The notes below the pieces were generated by a model that was not told the origin of the DNA, did not search any database, and was given only the letters and a program-made list of their open reading frames with translations. A program made the position numbers and the translations under genes. A DNA stretch of 7,448 bases, taken from positions 1-7,448 of the forward strand of contig JANXWI010000314.1 in NCBI GenBank assembly GCA_025351205.1. Reading direction: 5' to 3'. The DNA is from Deinococcus sp. (GTDB lineage: Bacteria > Deinococcota > Deinococci > Deinococcales > Deinococcaceae). Position 1 is the first letter of the stretch; each line of letters starts with the position of its first letter. Below, piece by piece: positions 1 through 7,448 of the stretch.

Positions 1-1
1 C

Positions 2-256
2 CTGATGAACTTCCAGTCGCGCCCGGCCCTTTCGCTGGGAAACAGCGGCCTGGAGAGCGCCGACGCCGTGACCGACTTCGACCACTCCGGCAGCGGTCTG
101 GTGGCGCTGGAATTCGAGGGCGAGGTCCGGCAGCTGCTCGCTACCCTGGACACGGCGCAGCAGCAGCGGGGCCTGCGGGTCAGGCGCGGAGACCGCCTCC
201 GTATAGAGTCCATCGACGAGGAGCGCAACCGCTGCACCGTTTCGAGTGTGGTCTGA
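2..256 (+). CDS. NfeD/YqiJ-type OB-fold protein, C-terminal part (5' end outside window)
   Basis: Only about 84 residues are visible and the frame is open to the left edge. An ATG lies at position 5, but no upstream sequence remains to show a ribosome binding site, so I treat this as the end of a longer protein. The visible part reads as a small beta-rich domain. It has a Gly-rich start (LGNSGLESADAVTDF), then a strand-like LVALEFEG, and later the G-x-x-V-x-x-G-D-x-L-x-I pattern (LRVRRGDRLRIESI) near the end. This resembles the soluble OB-fold at the C-terminus of NfeD and YqiJ proteins, which normally follows membrane helices. Such proteins are usually encoded directly before a flotillin, as here (111-nt gap, same strand), and are thought to act with it in membrane microdomains. 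The family call rests heavily on that neighbour, because the domain is short and divergent. No signal peptide or membrane segment is visible in this portion. Confidence 0.5.
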   Translation: MMNFQSRPALSLGNSGLESADAVTDFDHSGSGLVALEFEGEVRQLLATLDTAQQQRGLRVRRGDRLRIESIDEERNRCTVSSVV

Positions 257-355
257 TGCTGGGATGAGCCGATTCAAACGCTTTCCGAACTGATCCGGGC
301 TGTTTTTAAGAGTGTTCATCCTGTACCGAGACGCCGGTAAATCTTCCCGGCATCC

Positions 356-361
356 AAGGAG
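356..361 (+). promoter_or_regulatory. Shine-Dalgarno site of the flotillin gene
   Basis: AAGGAG lies six bases before the GTG at 368. It decides the start: there is no ATG at this point in the frame, and the residues that follow immediately form the expected N-terminal membrane anchor. I see no convincing -35/-10 pair in 257-355, so the gene may be read from a promoter upstream of the window. Confidence 0.8.
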
Positions 362-367
362 TTTGAC

Positions 368-1735
368 GTGGATTTCAATACGGTCTTCATCATCGTGGTC
401 GCGCTGGTCGTGGTGCTGGGCATCATTCCTGTGCTGGTGGGCAGTTTTCTGCGCAACGTGCAGGCCGGAACCATCCGCATGGTCAGCTGGCTGCGCGGCA
501 GCACGGTCATCTACCGTGGCCCGGGCAAGTCGCTGGAGGTGCCGCTGCTGACCACCGGCACCACGCTGTCGAGCAAGGCCATCAACGTCGATCTGGACAT
601 CACCGACCAGACCGCCGACATCGACGACACCGGGGTTCCGCGCCCGATCAAGGTGCGGGTGCTGGCCAGCGCCATCGTGAGCGTCGGCGACTCGGACAGC
701 TTAATTAAAACGGCGGCCAACCGCTTTTTTTCCAAGCCGGAGAACGACCAGATGGCGATTCTCAACGACCTGCTCTCGTCGGCGGGCCGCCGGGCCATCA
801 ATCTGCTGACGCACGACCAGCTGTTCAGCGCCAAGACCACCCCTACGCGCGTGCTGCCGCCTGTCATCAAGGAAGCCAGCCACGAGACCGAGCTGGGCAG
901 GCCGGGAACAGAAACGATGGAGCTGGGCCGCACCCTGCCCGCCATCCCCATGCCCGCCATTCAGGCCGCCGAGGACGACGACGATCCGCTGGCGATCATC
1001 ATCCGCAAGGCGTGCAGCAAGGAGCTGACCGACCTGGGCCTGATCTTCAACTCGCTGAACATCAAGGTGGTGCAGAGCGAGGTGGCCGACGCCCGCCGCC
1101 GCCAGAGTGCCGCCGAGGCCAGCGCCAACGCCGACATCGTGGCGACGCAGCAGGCCCGGCGTGCCCGCGAAGCGCAGCTGGAGGCCGAGCGCACCATTTC
1201 CGACAGGTCGCGTGAACTGGCCCAGACGGTGGCCCAGAACGCCGCCCTGATCGCACAGGCCGAGGCGCTGAGGCAGGACGCCCTGGGAAATCAGCGCAGC
1301 TCCGAGCTGCGGGCCACCCAGCTGGCCCAGGCCGAGGCCGACGCCGTGCGGGTGCGGATCGAGGCCACCGCCGCCGCCGAGGCCGAGGCCATCCGGGTGG
1401 TCAAGATCGCCGAGGCCAACGCGCTGAGCATCCGGCAGGTGAATCAGGCGATCATGGAGGGCGGCGAGGCCTACCTCAGATACCGCCAGATCGAGATGCT
1501 GCCCCAGCTGGTGCCCGAAATCGCGCGCGCACTGGCCCAGGCCCGCTTGATCACCGTCTCGGACGGCAAGGACGGCGGCGCTGCGGGGCAGGCGGCGGGG
1601 CAGATCGGCGACGTGGTGAAGATGATGCTGGCGATGCAGGCAGTGGGCGGGGCCGTGAGGGGCGAAGCGGTTCAGGAGGAGACAGGTGAGGAAAAGAGCA
1701 GGCCCGAACTGGTGAGGATTCCGGTCAAGAGCTGA
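368..1735 (+). CDS. Flotillin-like SPFH/band 7 membrane scaffold protein
   Basis: 455 residues, GTG start with a strong ribosome binding site. Residues about 5-28 form one hydrophobic membrane segment (FIIVVALVVVLGIIPVLVG). An SPFH/PHB domain follows at about 30-235. Next is a long Ala/Glu/Gln/Arg-rich coiled coil at about 238-355, containing the AEAEAIR and AEANA repeats typical of flotillins. The C-terminal region (about 360-420) carries EAYLRYRQIEMLPQLVPEIA and then a Gly-rich SDGKDGG tail. This is the domain order of bacterial flotillins (FloT, YqiK), which oligomerise on the inner membrane and organise membrane domains. The upstream OB-fold gene is the usual partner. The SPFH domain is odd: between about residues 154 and 208 it carries a Pro- and charge-rich stretch ending in EDDDDP that does not look like ordinary SPFH sequence. 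The remaining SPFH part (KACSKELTDLGLIFNSLNIK) resumes cleanly after it. The family call is secure; the cargo and physiological role cannot be read from sequence. Confidence 0.9.
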   Translation: MDFNTVFIIVVALVVVLGIIPVLVGSFLRNVQAGTIRMVSWLRGSTVIYRGPGKSLEVPLLTTGTTLSSKAINVDLDITDQTADIDDTGVPRPIKVRVLASAIVSVGDSDSLIKTAANRFFSKPENDQMAILNDLLSSAGRRAINLLTHDQLFSAKTTPTRVLPPVIKEASHETELGRPGTETMELGRTLPAIPMPAIQAAEDDDDPLAIIIRKACSKELTDLGLIFNSLNIKVVQSEVADARRRQSAAEASANADIVATQQARRAREAQLEAERTISDRSRELAQTVAQNAALIAQAEALRQDALGNQRSSELRATQLAQAEADAVRVRIEATAAAEAEAIRVVKIAEANALSIRQVNQAIMEGGEAYLRYRQIEMLPQLVPEIARALAQARLITVSDGKDGGAAGQAAGQIGDVVKMMLAMQAVGGAVRGEAVQEETGEEKSRPELVRIPVKS

Positions 1736-1839
1736 ACGCTCAGGAGGCCTGACTGGAGCGAGTATCCGGCAAGCCCAATAAAAATCCGGGTCAGGCGGGC
1801 CGGATTCAGGTTGCCGGAAGTCAACATCTGAGCGTTCAG
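1732..1839. repeat. Nested inverted repeat between convergent genes
   Basis: CTGAACGCTCAG (1732-1743) is repeated exactly inverted as CTGAGCGTTCAG (1828-1839). Three further complementary pairs are nested inside in the right order: TGACT 1750-1754 with AGTCA 1819-1823, TCCGGCAA 1765-1772 with TTGCCGGA 1811-1818, and AATCCGG 1783-1789 with CCGGATT 1800-1806, leaving a loop of ten bases. The whole can fold into one long interrupted hairpin. It starts in the last sense codon of the flotillin gene and includes its TGA stop. It may act as a transcription end or RNA-stabilising structure for the convergent pair, or be a small mobile repeat. No T-tract or clear target duplication is visible. Confidence 0.65.
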
Positions 1840-1861
1840 GGTGCCGGGGAAGCTCACCCGT

Positions 1862-1889
1862 TTTCCGGTGTCGGCCACGCCTCCGGAAA
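1862..1889 (-). terminator. Possible weak terminator hairpin after the SIS gene
   Basis: TTTCCGG (1862-1868) pairs with CCGGAAA (1883-1889) around a 14-base GC-rich loop. It lies 14 bases beyond the stop of the minus-strand SIS gene. No U-rich run follows on either strand, so intrinsic termination is only a possibility. Confidence 0.25.
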
Positions 1890-1903
1890 GTCACCGATGG
1901 TCG

Positions 1904-2953
1904 TCACAGCGTCCGGGTGACCTTCTGGAGCAGGGCGGGCCGGTCCGGGTCGAGGCCCAGCAGCGCCGCCAGCCGCTCGGCGAACAGGTAGAACGCCAGG
2001 GTGCTGGGCAGCACGTCGGTGAAGGCGTGCCCGGTGGCCGGGGTCCGCAGATGGGTGGCCGCCGGGCCGATGGTCCGCAGGTCAGCCCCGCTGGCGGCCA
2101 GGCTGGCGTACGCCTGCACCAGCGACTGCGCCGCCGAATCGCTCGACTGAAATCCGATCAGCGGCAGCCCCTCGGCCAGCAGCCGCTTTGGACCGTGCTC
2201 GAACTCGGCGGCGCTGTAGGCCTCGGCGTGGATGCCGCAGATCTCCTTGAGCTTGAGCGCGGCCTCCTGTGCCACGCCGTAATGCAGGCCCCGCGCCAGG
2301 ATCAGCAGGTTCTCGGCGAAGCGGTAGCGTTCGGCCAGCTGGGTGGCCTGTGGCCCGAGCAGCAGCGTTTCCTCCAGGCGCTGTGGCAGCTGGTCCAACG
2401 CCCGTGACAGCGCCTCGTCGGGCTTCAGGCCGCTGAGCACCGGCAGAAAGGCCGCGATGCTGGCGAGGTAACTCTTGGTGGCCGCCACCGCCCGCTCCTC
2501 GCCGCAGTGCAGCGGCAGCACGAACTCGGCGGCCTGCGCCAGCTCGCTGCCCTGCACGTTGACCAGCGCCACGGTGACGGCCCCGTCAGCGCGGGCCTGC
2601 CGCAGCGTCTGCACCACGTCGGGGCTGGCCCCGGACTGTGACACCGCAACAACCAGCGCCCCGCCCAGCCGCAGAGGGGTCCTGGCAAGCGTGTAGAGGC
2701 TGGGGCTGATGCTCACCACCGGCCAGCCCAGATGGCTCTCGGTGGCGTATTTCAGCACGGTGCAGGCGTGGTCGCTGCTGCCCCGCGCCACCGTCGCCGC
2801 AAAAGGCGGGGGCCGCTGGCGCAGGGTTTCGACCAGTTGCGCCACCGCCCCGGCATTGGCCTGAGCCTGTCGCCGGATCACCATGGGGGCTTCCAGACAT
2901 TCCTGCAACATCAGTGAATTCACTAGCTCTGGCATGAGTACCGGCTCTGGCAT
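1904..2953 (-). CDS. SIS-domain sugar-phosphate isomerase/deaminase (GlmS-like, AgaS/NagB-II group)
   Basis: 349 residues from the chosen ATG. A longer reading from 3043 is possible, but AGGAG sits six bases before 2953 and the extra 30 residues have no family character. Two sugar isomerase (SIS) domains are seen. The first (about 40-170) has ARGSSDHA at 56-63, SQSGASPD at 105-112 and AATKSY at 157-162. The second (about 205-340) has KLKEICGIHAEAYSAAEFEHGP at about 234-255. The C-terminus ends in DPDRP...KVTRTL, like the isomerase half of GlmS and its relatives. There is no glutamine amidotransferase domain and no N-terminal catalytic Cys, so glutamine-dependent glucosamine-6-phosphate synthesis is unlikely. 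By family, the likely job is deamination or isomerisation of an amino-sugar phosphate such as glucosamine-6-phosphate, in the cytoplasm. A fructosamine-phosphate deglycase is an alternative. It stands alone: no PTS, nagA or nagK neighbour is present in the window. Confidence 0.9.
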   Translation of the reverse strand: MPEPVLMPELVNSLMLQECLEAPMVIRRQAQANAGAVAQLVETLRQRPPPFAATVARGSSDHACTVLKYATESHLGWPVVSISPSLYTLARTPLRLGGALVVAVSQSGASPDVVQTLRQARADGAVTVALVNVQGSELAQAAEFVLPLHCGEERAVAATKSYLASIAAFLPVLSGLKPDEALSRALDQLPQRLEETLLLGPQATQLAERYRFAENLLILARGLHYGVAQEAALKLKEICGIHAEAYSAAEFEHGPKRLLAEGLPLIGFQSSDSAAQSLVQAYASLAASGADLRTIGPAATHLRTPATGHAFTDVLPSTLAFYLFAERLAALLGLDPDRPALLQKVTRTL

Positions 2954-2959
2954 GGGTGA

Positions 2960-2964
2960 CTCCT
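2960..2964 (-). promoter_or_regulatory. Shine-Dalgarno site deciding the SIS start
   Basis: On the minus strand AGGAG is followed by six bases and then ATG at 2953. This favours 2953 over the in-frame ATGs at 3043 (no such site) and 2935. The two nearby Met codons come from an imperfect short duplication containing CTCTGGCATG on the plus strand (around 2926-2935 and 2944-2953). Confidence 0.75.
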
Positions 2965-3079
2965 GAGAAGCTGAGAAAGCGGCGCTGTGGCCTCGCCTGG
3001 GCGGCGGGCGCTCAGACCTGGCTCCAGGGTAGGGCATCGTCACGGTAGATAACGAGCTTCCAGGCAGCTCAGCTTGGCA

Positions 3080-3224
3080 CGTCTGATACGGACTCCGATT
3101 GAATCCCGTATGGAATACGGGTTCAATCCGACCGACGGAAGTAGGAGAGAATACGGGTTCTGCGGTATGGACGCGCAGGCGGCGCTTTCCCGACTGTGCG
3201 GGAATTGAGCGGAATTCGTCTGAC
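3080..3224. repeat. MITE/REP-like intergenic repeat element with hairpin end
   Basis: A hairpin at 3097-3128 pairs GATTGAA-(T)-CCCGTAT with ATACGGGTTCAATC around a GGA loop: 14 pairs with a single bulged base. ATACGGGTTC then occurs again a little further on, beginning at about 3152. The outer ends, about 3082-3108 and 3199-3223, are imperfect inverted copies of each other (left TCTGATACGGACTCCGATTG; right CAATTCCCG-type complement ending CGTCTGA). The element lies wholly between genes and has no coding potential of its own. It resembles short palindromic repeats dispersed in Deinococcus genomes, but that resemblance is from memory and copy number cannot be judged from this window. The exact boundaries are approximate. 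Confidence 0.55.
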
Positions 3225-3260
3225 AGTATCTTCCAGCACCAGGTCCGGTTGGGTTCCCTC

Positions 3261-3301
3261 CCTGGAGCGGCTGAAGGCGGCCACGTTAAAAGCTTTCAGC
3301 C
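3261..3301. other. Hairpin just past the hutH remnant, with a 14-base repeat
   Basis: GGCTGAA (3269-3275 by the flanking GCGG) pairs with TTCAGCC (3295-3301). It lies just beyond the stop of the hutH remnant on the minus strand and could be its old terminator, though no T-run follows. CTGGAGCGGCTGAA at 3262-3275 occurs again exactly at 3455-3468, inside the remnant. Confidence 0.3.
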
Positions 3302-3308
3302 CCGCCGT

Positions 3309-3840
3309 TCAGGCCCCGGTGGCCGAGGCCAGCACCTCTCCCCTCTTCACGGCGGCCAGCAGCAGGTCGAGTTCGGGTTTGCAACAGCGGTCATGCGTCA
3401 GCGGCGCGCAGAGCGTGCGGATGAAGCGGTACGCGCCCGCCACGCCCGCCCCGGCTGGAGCGGCTGAAATTCCAGCGAATGGGCGGCGCACAGCAGCTCG
3501 GTGGCCACCACCACCGCGCTGTTTTCCAGCACCGTGCGCAGCTTGCAGCAGGCGTGCGCCCCCATGCTCACGTGGTCTTCCTGGTTGGCGCTGGTGGCAA
3601 TGCTGTCCACGCTGGCCGGGTGAGACAGTACCTTGTTCTCGCTGACCAGCGCGGCGGCGGTGTACTGCACGATCATCGGGCCGCTGTGCAGGCCGCCCTC
3701 AGGGTCAGAAAGCCCGGCAGGCTGCTCAGGTCTAAGTTCAGCAGCTGTTCGCAGCGGCGCTCGGAGACGCTCGCCAGTTCGGCCACCGCCACGCTCAGGG
3801 CATCGGCGGTCAGGGCCAGCGCCCAGAAACCATGTTTCCC
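3309..3840 (-). pseudogene. hutH: Histidine ammonia-lyase remnant (C-terminal third, two frameshifts)
   Basis: Three minus-strand frames read in sequence give the C-terminal third of HutH. Frame one (about 3840-3701) contains LSVAVAELASVSERR and LDLSSLPGFLT. Frame two (about 3700-3447) contains GGLHSGPMIVQYTAAAL, SENKVLSHPASVDSI and TSANQEDHVSMGAHA, which are hallmark HutH motifs. Frame three (about 3446-3309) contains GVAGAYRFIRTLCAPLT, ending at TGA 3309-3311. The shifts fall in a GGG run near 3700-3704 and in the C/G run near 3443-3447; each is consistent with loss of one base. HutH normally has about 510 residues. Only about 175 are represented here, and the Ala-Ser-Gly segment that forms the catalytic MIO group lies in the missing N-terminal part. 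Homology stops abruptly around 3838-3840, where a degraded GN-x-HG-like stretch (GKHGFW) is the last trace. No enzyme can be made from this. No other hut gene is in the window. Confidence 0.9.
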
Positions 3841-4811
3841 TTGTTCCGTTCCTGGCCAGTGCAGCGTAGCTGGCCAGGCCGCCTGATCGGGCCAACCGTG
3901 ACTGCATACCTGTTTGACCGGAGTTCATACCGGGCTGTTGTGTCGGGCCGAGGAAGCTGGCATTCCGGTGGTTTTCCAGGCCCTGACGGGAATGCAGTTG
4001 ACCCGTCGTAAGGCCTGCAAACCGCTTCCTGCGCAGAACAGCGCGGATGCGGAAAACAGTTGCGTGGCCGTGCTGCGATAAAATGACTCGGGCAGGCCGT
4101 CCGCCGGAATCTCCACTCCGTTGCGCGGCGAGCGCCCCGGCATTTTCCGGTTATCATGAGGGCCACATAACATCCCACGAGGACGCACCAGGGTCAGGAA
4201 TGGTCCGCACCTCCCCCACGCCCGGTATGCCGCCCGCGCTGCTGCCGGTGGCCGTGAAGGTCATTGTGTACGGCGGCAACCTATACACCGAGACCGGGGT
4301 TCCGCTGTACCGCTACGTGCCGCTCGTATGTGCCGCTCACCAGCATGGTCAGGCTGGGCAGGAAGATTCCCTGGGCCTCGCAGTGGGGTGAGTACATCAC
4401 GGCCCGGATCAGCACCCACGCGGCGCTGTTCTGCCTAAGACAAGAACACCGATCTACACGCCGACTGGAGCGAAGTCAGCAGAGGTTCAAACGACGGAAA
4501 CGCGCTCAAGGATTCCTGAGTCTCCACGCCCGGATCAGCGGGCAAGCGTCCTCATGTGGGCAGGCGTCGTGTACGGCGTCCGTTCTGCCCAAGATGGGCG
4601 CTGCTCTGCCCAAGACACCAACCTCGACCATCATTCCCGTACCAGCGTTACTGCCGCCACCCGAAAAAACAATCAGAGGCAAGCATTCCAGACATCTTCA
4701 ACCGTCGCGGCGGGGGTGGGCAGCCAGGGCGACACGCCGCTGACGGCGTGATTAACGATGCCCTGCCCCGGCTGCCATCTCCAGGCGTGCCCCAGGCTTC
4801 ACAATGCAGAC
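3841..4811. other. About 970 bp with no recognised gene
   Basis: I see no intact gene. Open stretches are short, have no usable ribosome binding site, and match no family I know. The longest with some protein-like character are a plus frame from ATG 4200 to 4391 (63 residues, containing VAVKVIVYGGNLYTETG), a plus frame ending at TAA 4079-4081 (containing EEAGIPVVFQALTG, no start codon in a sensible place), and a minus frame around 4310-4430 (containing AVMYSPHCEAQGIFLPSL). These could be gene debris or chance. Short motifs recur: CTGCC(C/T)AAGA at about 4433, 4587 and 4607, and CCCGGATCAGC at about 4405 and 4530. No clear promoter for ackA is visible. Confidence 0.5.
4733..4750. other. Perfect hairpin in the ackA leader
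   Basis: CACGCCG (4733-4739) and CGGCGTG (4744-4750) form a seven-pair GC-rich stem with a CTGA loop, ending 61 bases before the ackA start. ATTAA follows on the plus strand. It could be a terminator remnant, a leader structure or an operator; nothing in the sequence decides between these. Confidence 0.4.
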
Positions 4812-6046
<1,235 letters not shown>

Positions 6047-6050
<4 letters not shown>

Positions 6051-7448
6051 AGACCCTGTTCATCGCGCCCACCCAGAGCGCCGTCGGGCTGACCAGCACC
6101 GCGCTGGGGCTGGCCCGCGCCCTGGAACGCCAGGGGGTGCGGGTGGCCTTCCTCAAGCCGATTGCCCAGACCCATGAGCAGGGCACCGACGACAGCGTGC
6201 ATTTTGCGCGCACCTTGCTGCACGCCTCCACGCCCGATCCGGTGCCGCTGGCAGTGGCCGAGGAGCAGCTGAGCCAGGGCCAGATCGAGCAGCTGATGGA
6301 AGACGTGATCACCCTGGCGCGGCAGATGACCGCTGGCGCTGATGCGCAGGGCCGCACAGATACGAGCGGCGCAGATACAGGCAGCACAGGCAACGCAGGC
6401 AACATCGACATCCTGGTGGTCGAGGGGCTGGCGATCAGTGACCGCAACCAGTACGCAGGCACGCTCAACGCCGCCCTGGCCCGCAATCTGGAGGCCGAGG
6501 TGGTGCTGGTCAGCAGCCTGGCCGGGCTGAACGCCGCCCCGCCCTCCGGCCCGGCCCCTGCTGGCCCCGTTCCCGGTGCAAACGGCAGTGGAATGCCAGG
6601 CGCTGGTGGAACAGGCACGGGCATGACAAGTGCCGGGGTCAGCGCCGCCGAACTGGCCGACGAGCTGGAGATCGCCGCACTCGCGTACCGCAGGACAGAC
6701 GGTTCCGGGCTGGCCGGGTACGTGCTCAACTTCGCGCCCAGGGAACTGGATTTTGGCGGGCTGCTGGCCGAGCTGCGCGCCCGCAGCAGGGTGCTGGCCT
6801 CGGGTGAGCTGCCGCTGCTGGGCGTGGTGGCCCAGAACGCCCAGCTGGGCGAACTGCGGACCCTCGACGTGGCCCGCGCCCTGGGGGCCGAGGTGGTCAA
6901 CCTGGGCGAGGCCGCCACGCGGCGCGTGACCGGCACCGTGGTGACCGCGCGCACCGTGCCCAACATGGCCCACCTGCTGACCTCGGGGGCGCTGGTGGTC
7001 ACGCCCGGAGACCGCGAGGACGTGATCATGGCTGCCTCGCTGGCCCACCTGAGTGGCGTGCCGCTGGCCGGACTGCTGTTCACGTCCAACTCCGGCCCCG
7101 AAGACAGCATCGAGCGGCTGTGCCGGGCCGCGCTGCACAGCACCCTGCCGGTGCTGCGGGTCCCCACCAACTCGTATCACACCGCCTCGCTGCTCTCTCG
7201 GCTGGGCGGGCGCGTACCGCACGACGACGCCGAGCGCATGGAACGCACCATCGACTACGTCGCGGACCGCATCGACGTGGCGCTGCTCGGCACGCGGCCC
7301 GGGGCGCAAAAAGCAGGCGGCGAACGCAGGCTGCCGCCGAGCGCCTTCCGGTACGAGCTGATCCAGAAGGCGCGCGCCGCCAACAAACGCATCGTGCTAC
7401 CGGAGGGCGACGAGCCGCGCACCGTGCGGGCCGCCATCAGGTGCGCCG
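6047..7448 (+). CDS. pta: Phosphate acetyltransferase, long form (3' end outside window)
   Basis: Converts acetyl-CoA and phosphate to acetyl phosphate and CoA, feeding AckA. The visible 467 residues run off the right edge. The N-terminal domain (about 1-220) is the P-loop-like, dethiobiotin-synthetase-type domain of long Pta proteins: PTQSAVGLTS at 8-17 (no P-loop Lys), then FLKPIAQ and VVEGLAI. A DRTGG domain spans about 240-350 (LPLLGVVAQN, ALVVTPGDREDVIMAA). The catalytic PTA_PTB domain begins at about 434 with FRYELIQKARAANKRIVLPEGDE, and only its first 34 residues are present. Two low-complexity insertions interrupt the N-terminal domain: about residues 96-119 (Thr/Gly/Ala/Asp-rich, from a short DNA repeat containing CAGATAC and CAGGCAAC) and about 163-198 (Pro/Gly/Ala-rich). 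The ATG overlaps the ackA stop with no independent ribosome binding site of note. The long form with a DRTGG domain is the regulated type in enterobacteria; whether that holds here is unknown. Confidence 0.94.

Noticed and set aside
701..1894. Long open frame (397 codons) on the minus strand across the flotillin gene
   Set aside because: It is antisense to a well-supported flotillin. The His/Gln/Gly/Leu-rich composition is the usual shadow of GC-rich Ala/Glu coding sequence, and it matches no family.
3398..3928. Intact 176-residue protein on the minus strand
   Set aside because: Only its middle part is HutH. Its first third and its end are out-of-frame readings of neighbouring hutH sequence, so it is part of the pseudogene and not a gene of its own.
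4059..4087. Promoter-like TTGCGT with TAAAAT
   Set aside because: The spacing is only 13 bases, too short for a normal -35/-10 pair, and no gene begins downstream.
4200..4391. Small plus-strand gene of 63 residues
   Set aside because: The start has no properly spaced ribosome binding site and the sequence matches nothing I recognise; it is noted only as possible debris.
2954..4811. CRISPR array, tRNA, rRNA or transposase in the gene-poor interval
   Set aside because: No regularly spaced direct repeats, no cloverleaf, no ribosomal RNA motifs and no transposase motif were seen.

Overview
The window is GC-rich bacterial chromosome, most likely from Deinococcus or a close relative. That is an inference from base composition, the gene set, and an intergenic repeat that resembles elements I associate with Deinococcus. 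It was not confirmed by a search.

Layout, left to right. (1) The C-terminal end of an NfeD/YqiJ-type OB-fold protein (2-256, +), then an intact flotillin-like SPFH protein starting with GTG (368-1735, +). The pair resembles the membrane-scaffold units nfeD-floA and yqiJ-yqiK. (2) A nested inverted repeat starting in the last flotillin codon (1732-1839), in the gap between convergent genes. (3) A stand-alone sugar-phosphate SIS-domain protein of the GlmS/AgaS/NagB-II group (1904-2953, -). (4) About 1.86 kb with no intact gene (2954-4811). It holds a roughly 145-bp repeat element with hairpins and imperfect terminal inverted repeats (3080-3224), a clear remnant of histidine ammonia-lyase (3309-3840, -, two frameshifts and no N-terminus), and about 970 bp of unrecognised sequence. 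(5) The acetate pathway genes ackA (4812-6050, +) and pta (6047-7448, +, cut by the window edge), overlapping by ATGA.

AckA and Pta interconvert acetyl-CoA and acetate through acetyl phosphate. The SIS enzyme probably acts on an amino-sugar phosphate. These two units share no visible regulation. The flotillin unit is a separate membrane-organisation module. The middle of the window looks like a site of gene decay and repeat insertion.

I found no convincing new defence, mobile or RNA system. The most unusual items are the hutH fossil, the repeat element beside it, the nested hairpin at the flotillin stop, the acidic insertion inside the flotillin SPFH domain, and two low-complexity insertions in the N-terminal domain of Pta.
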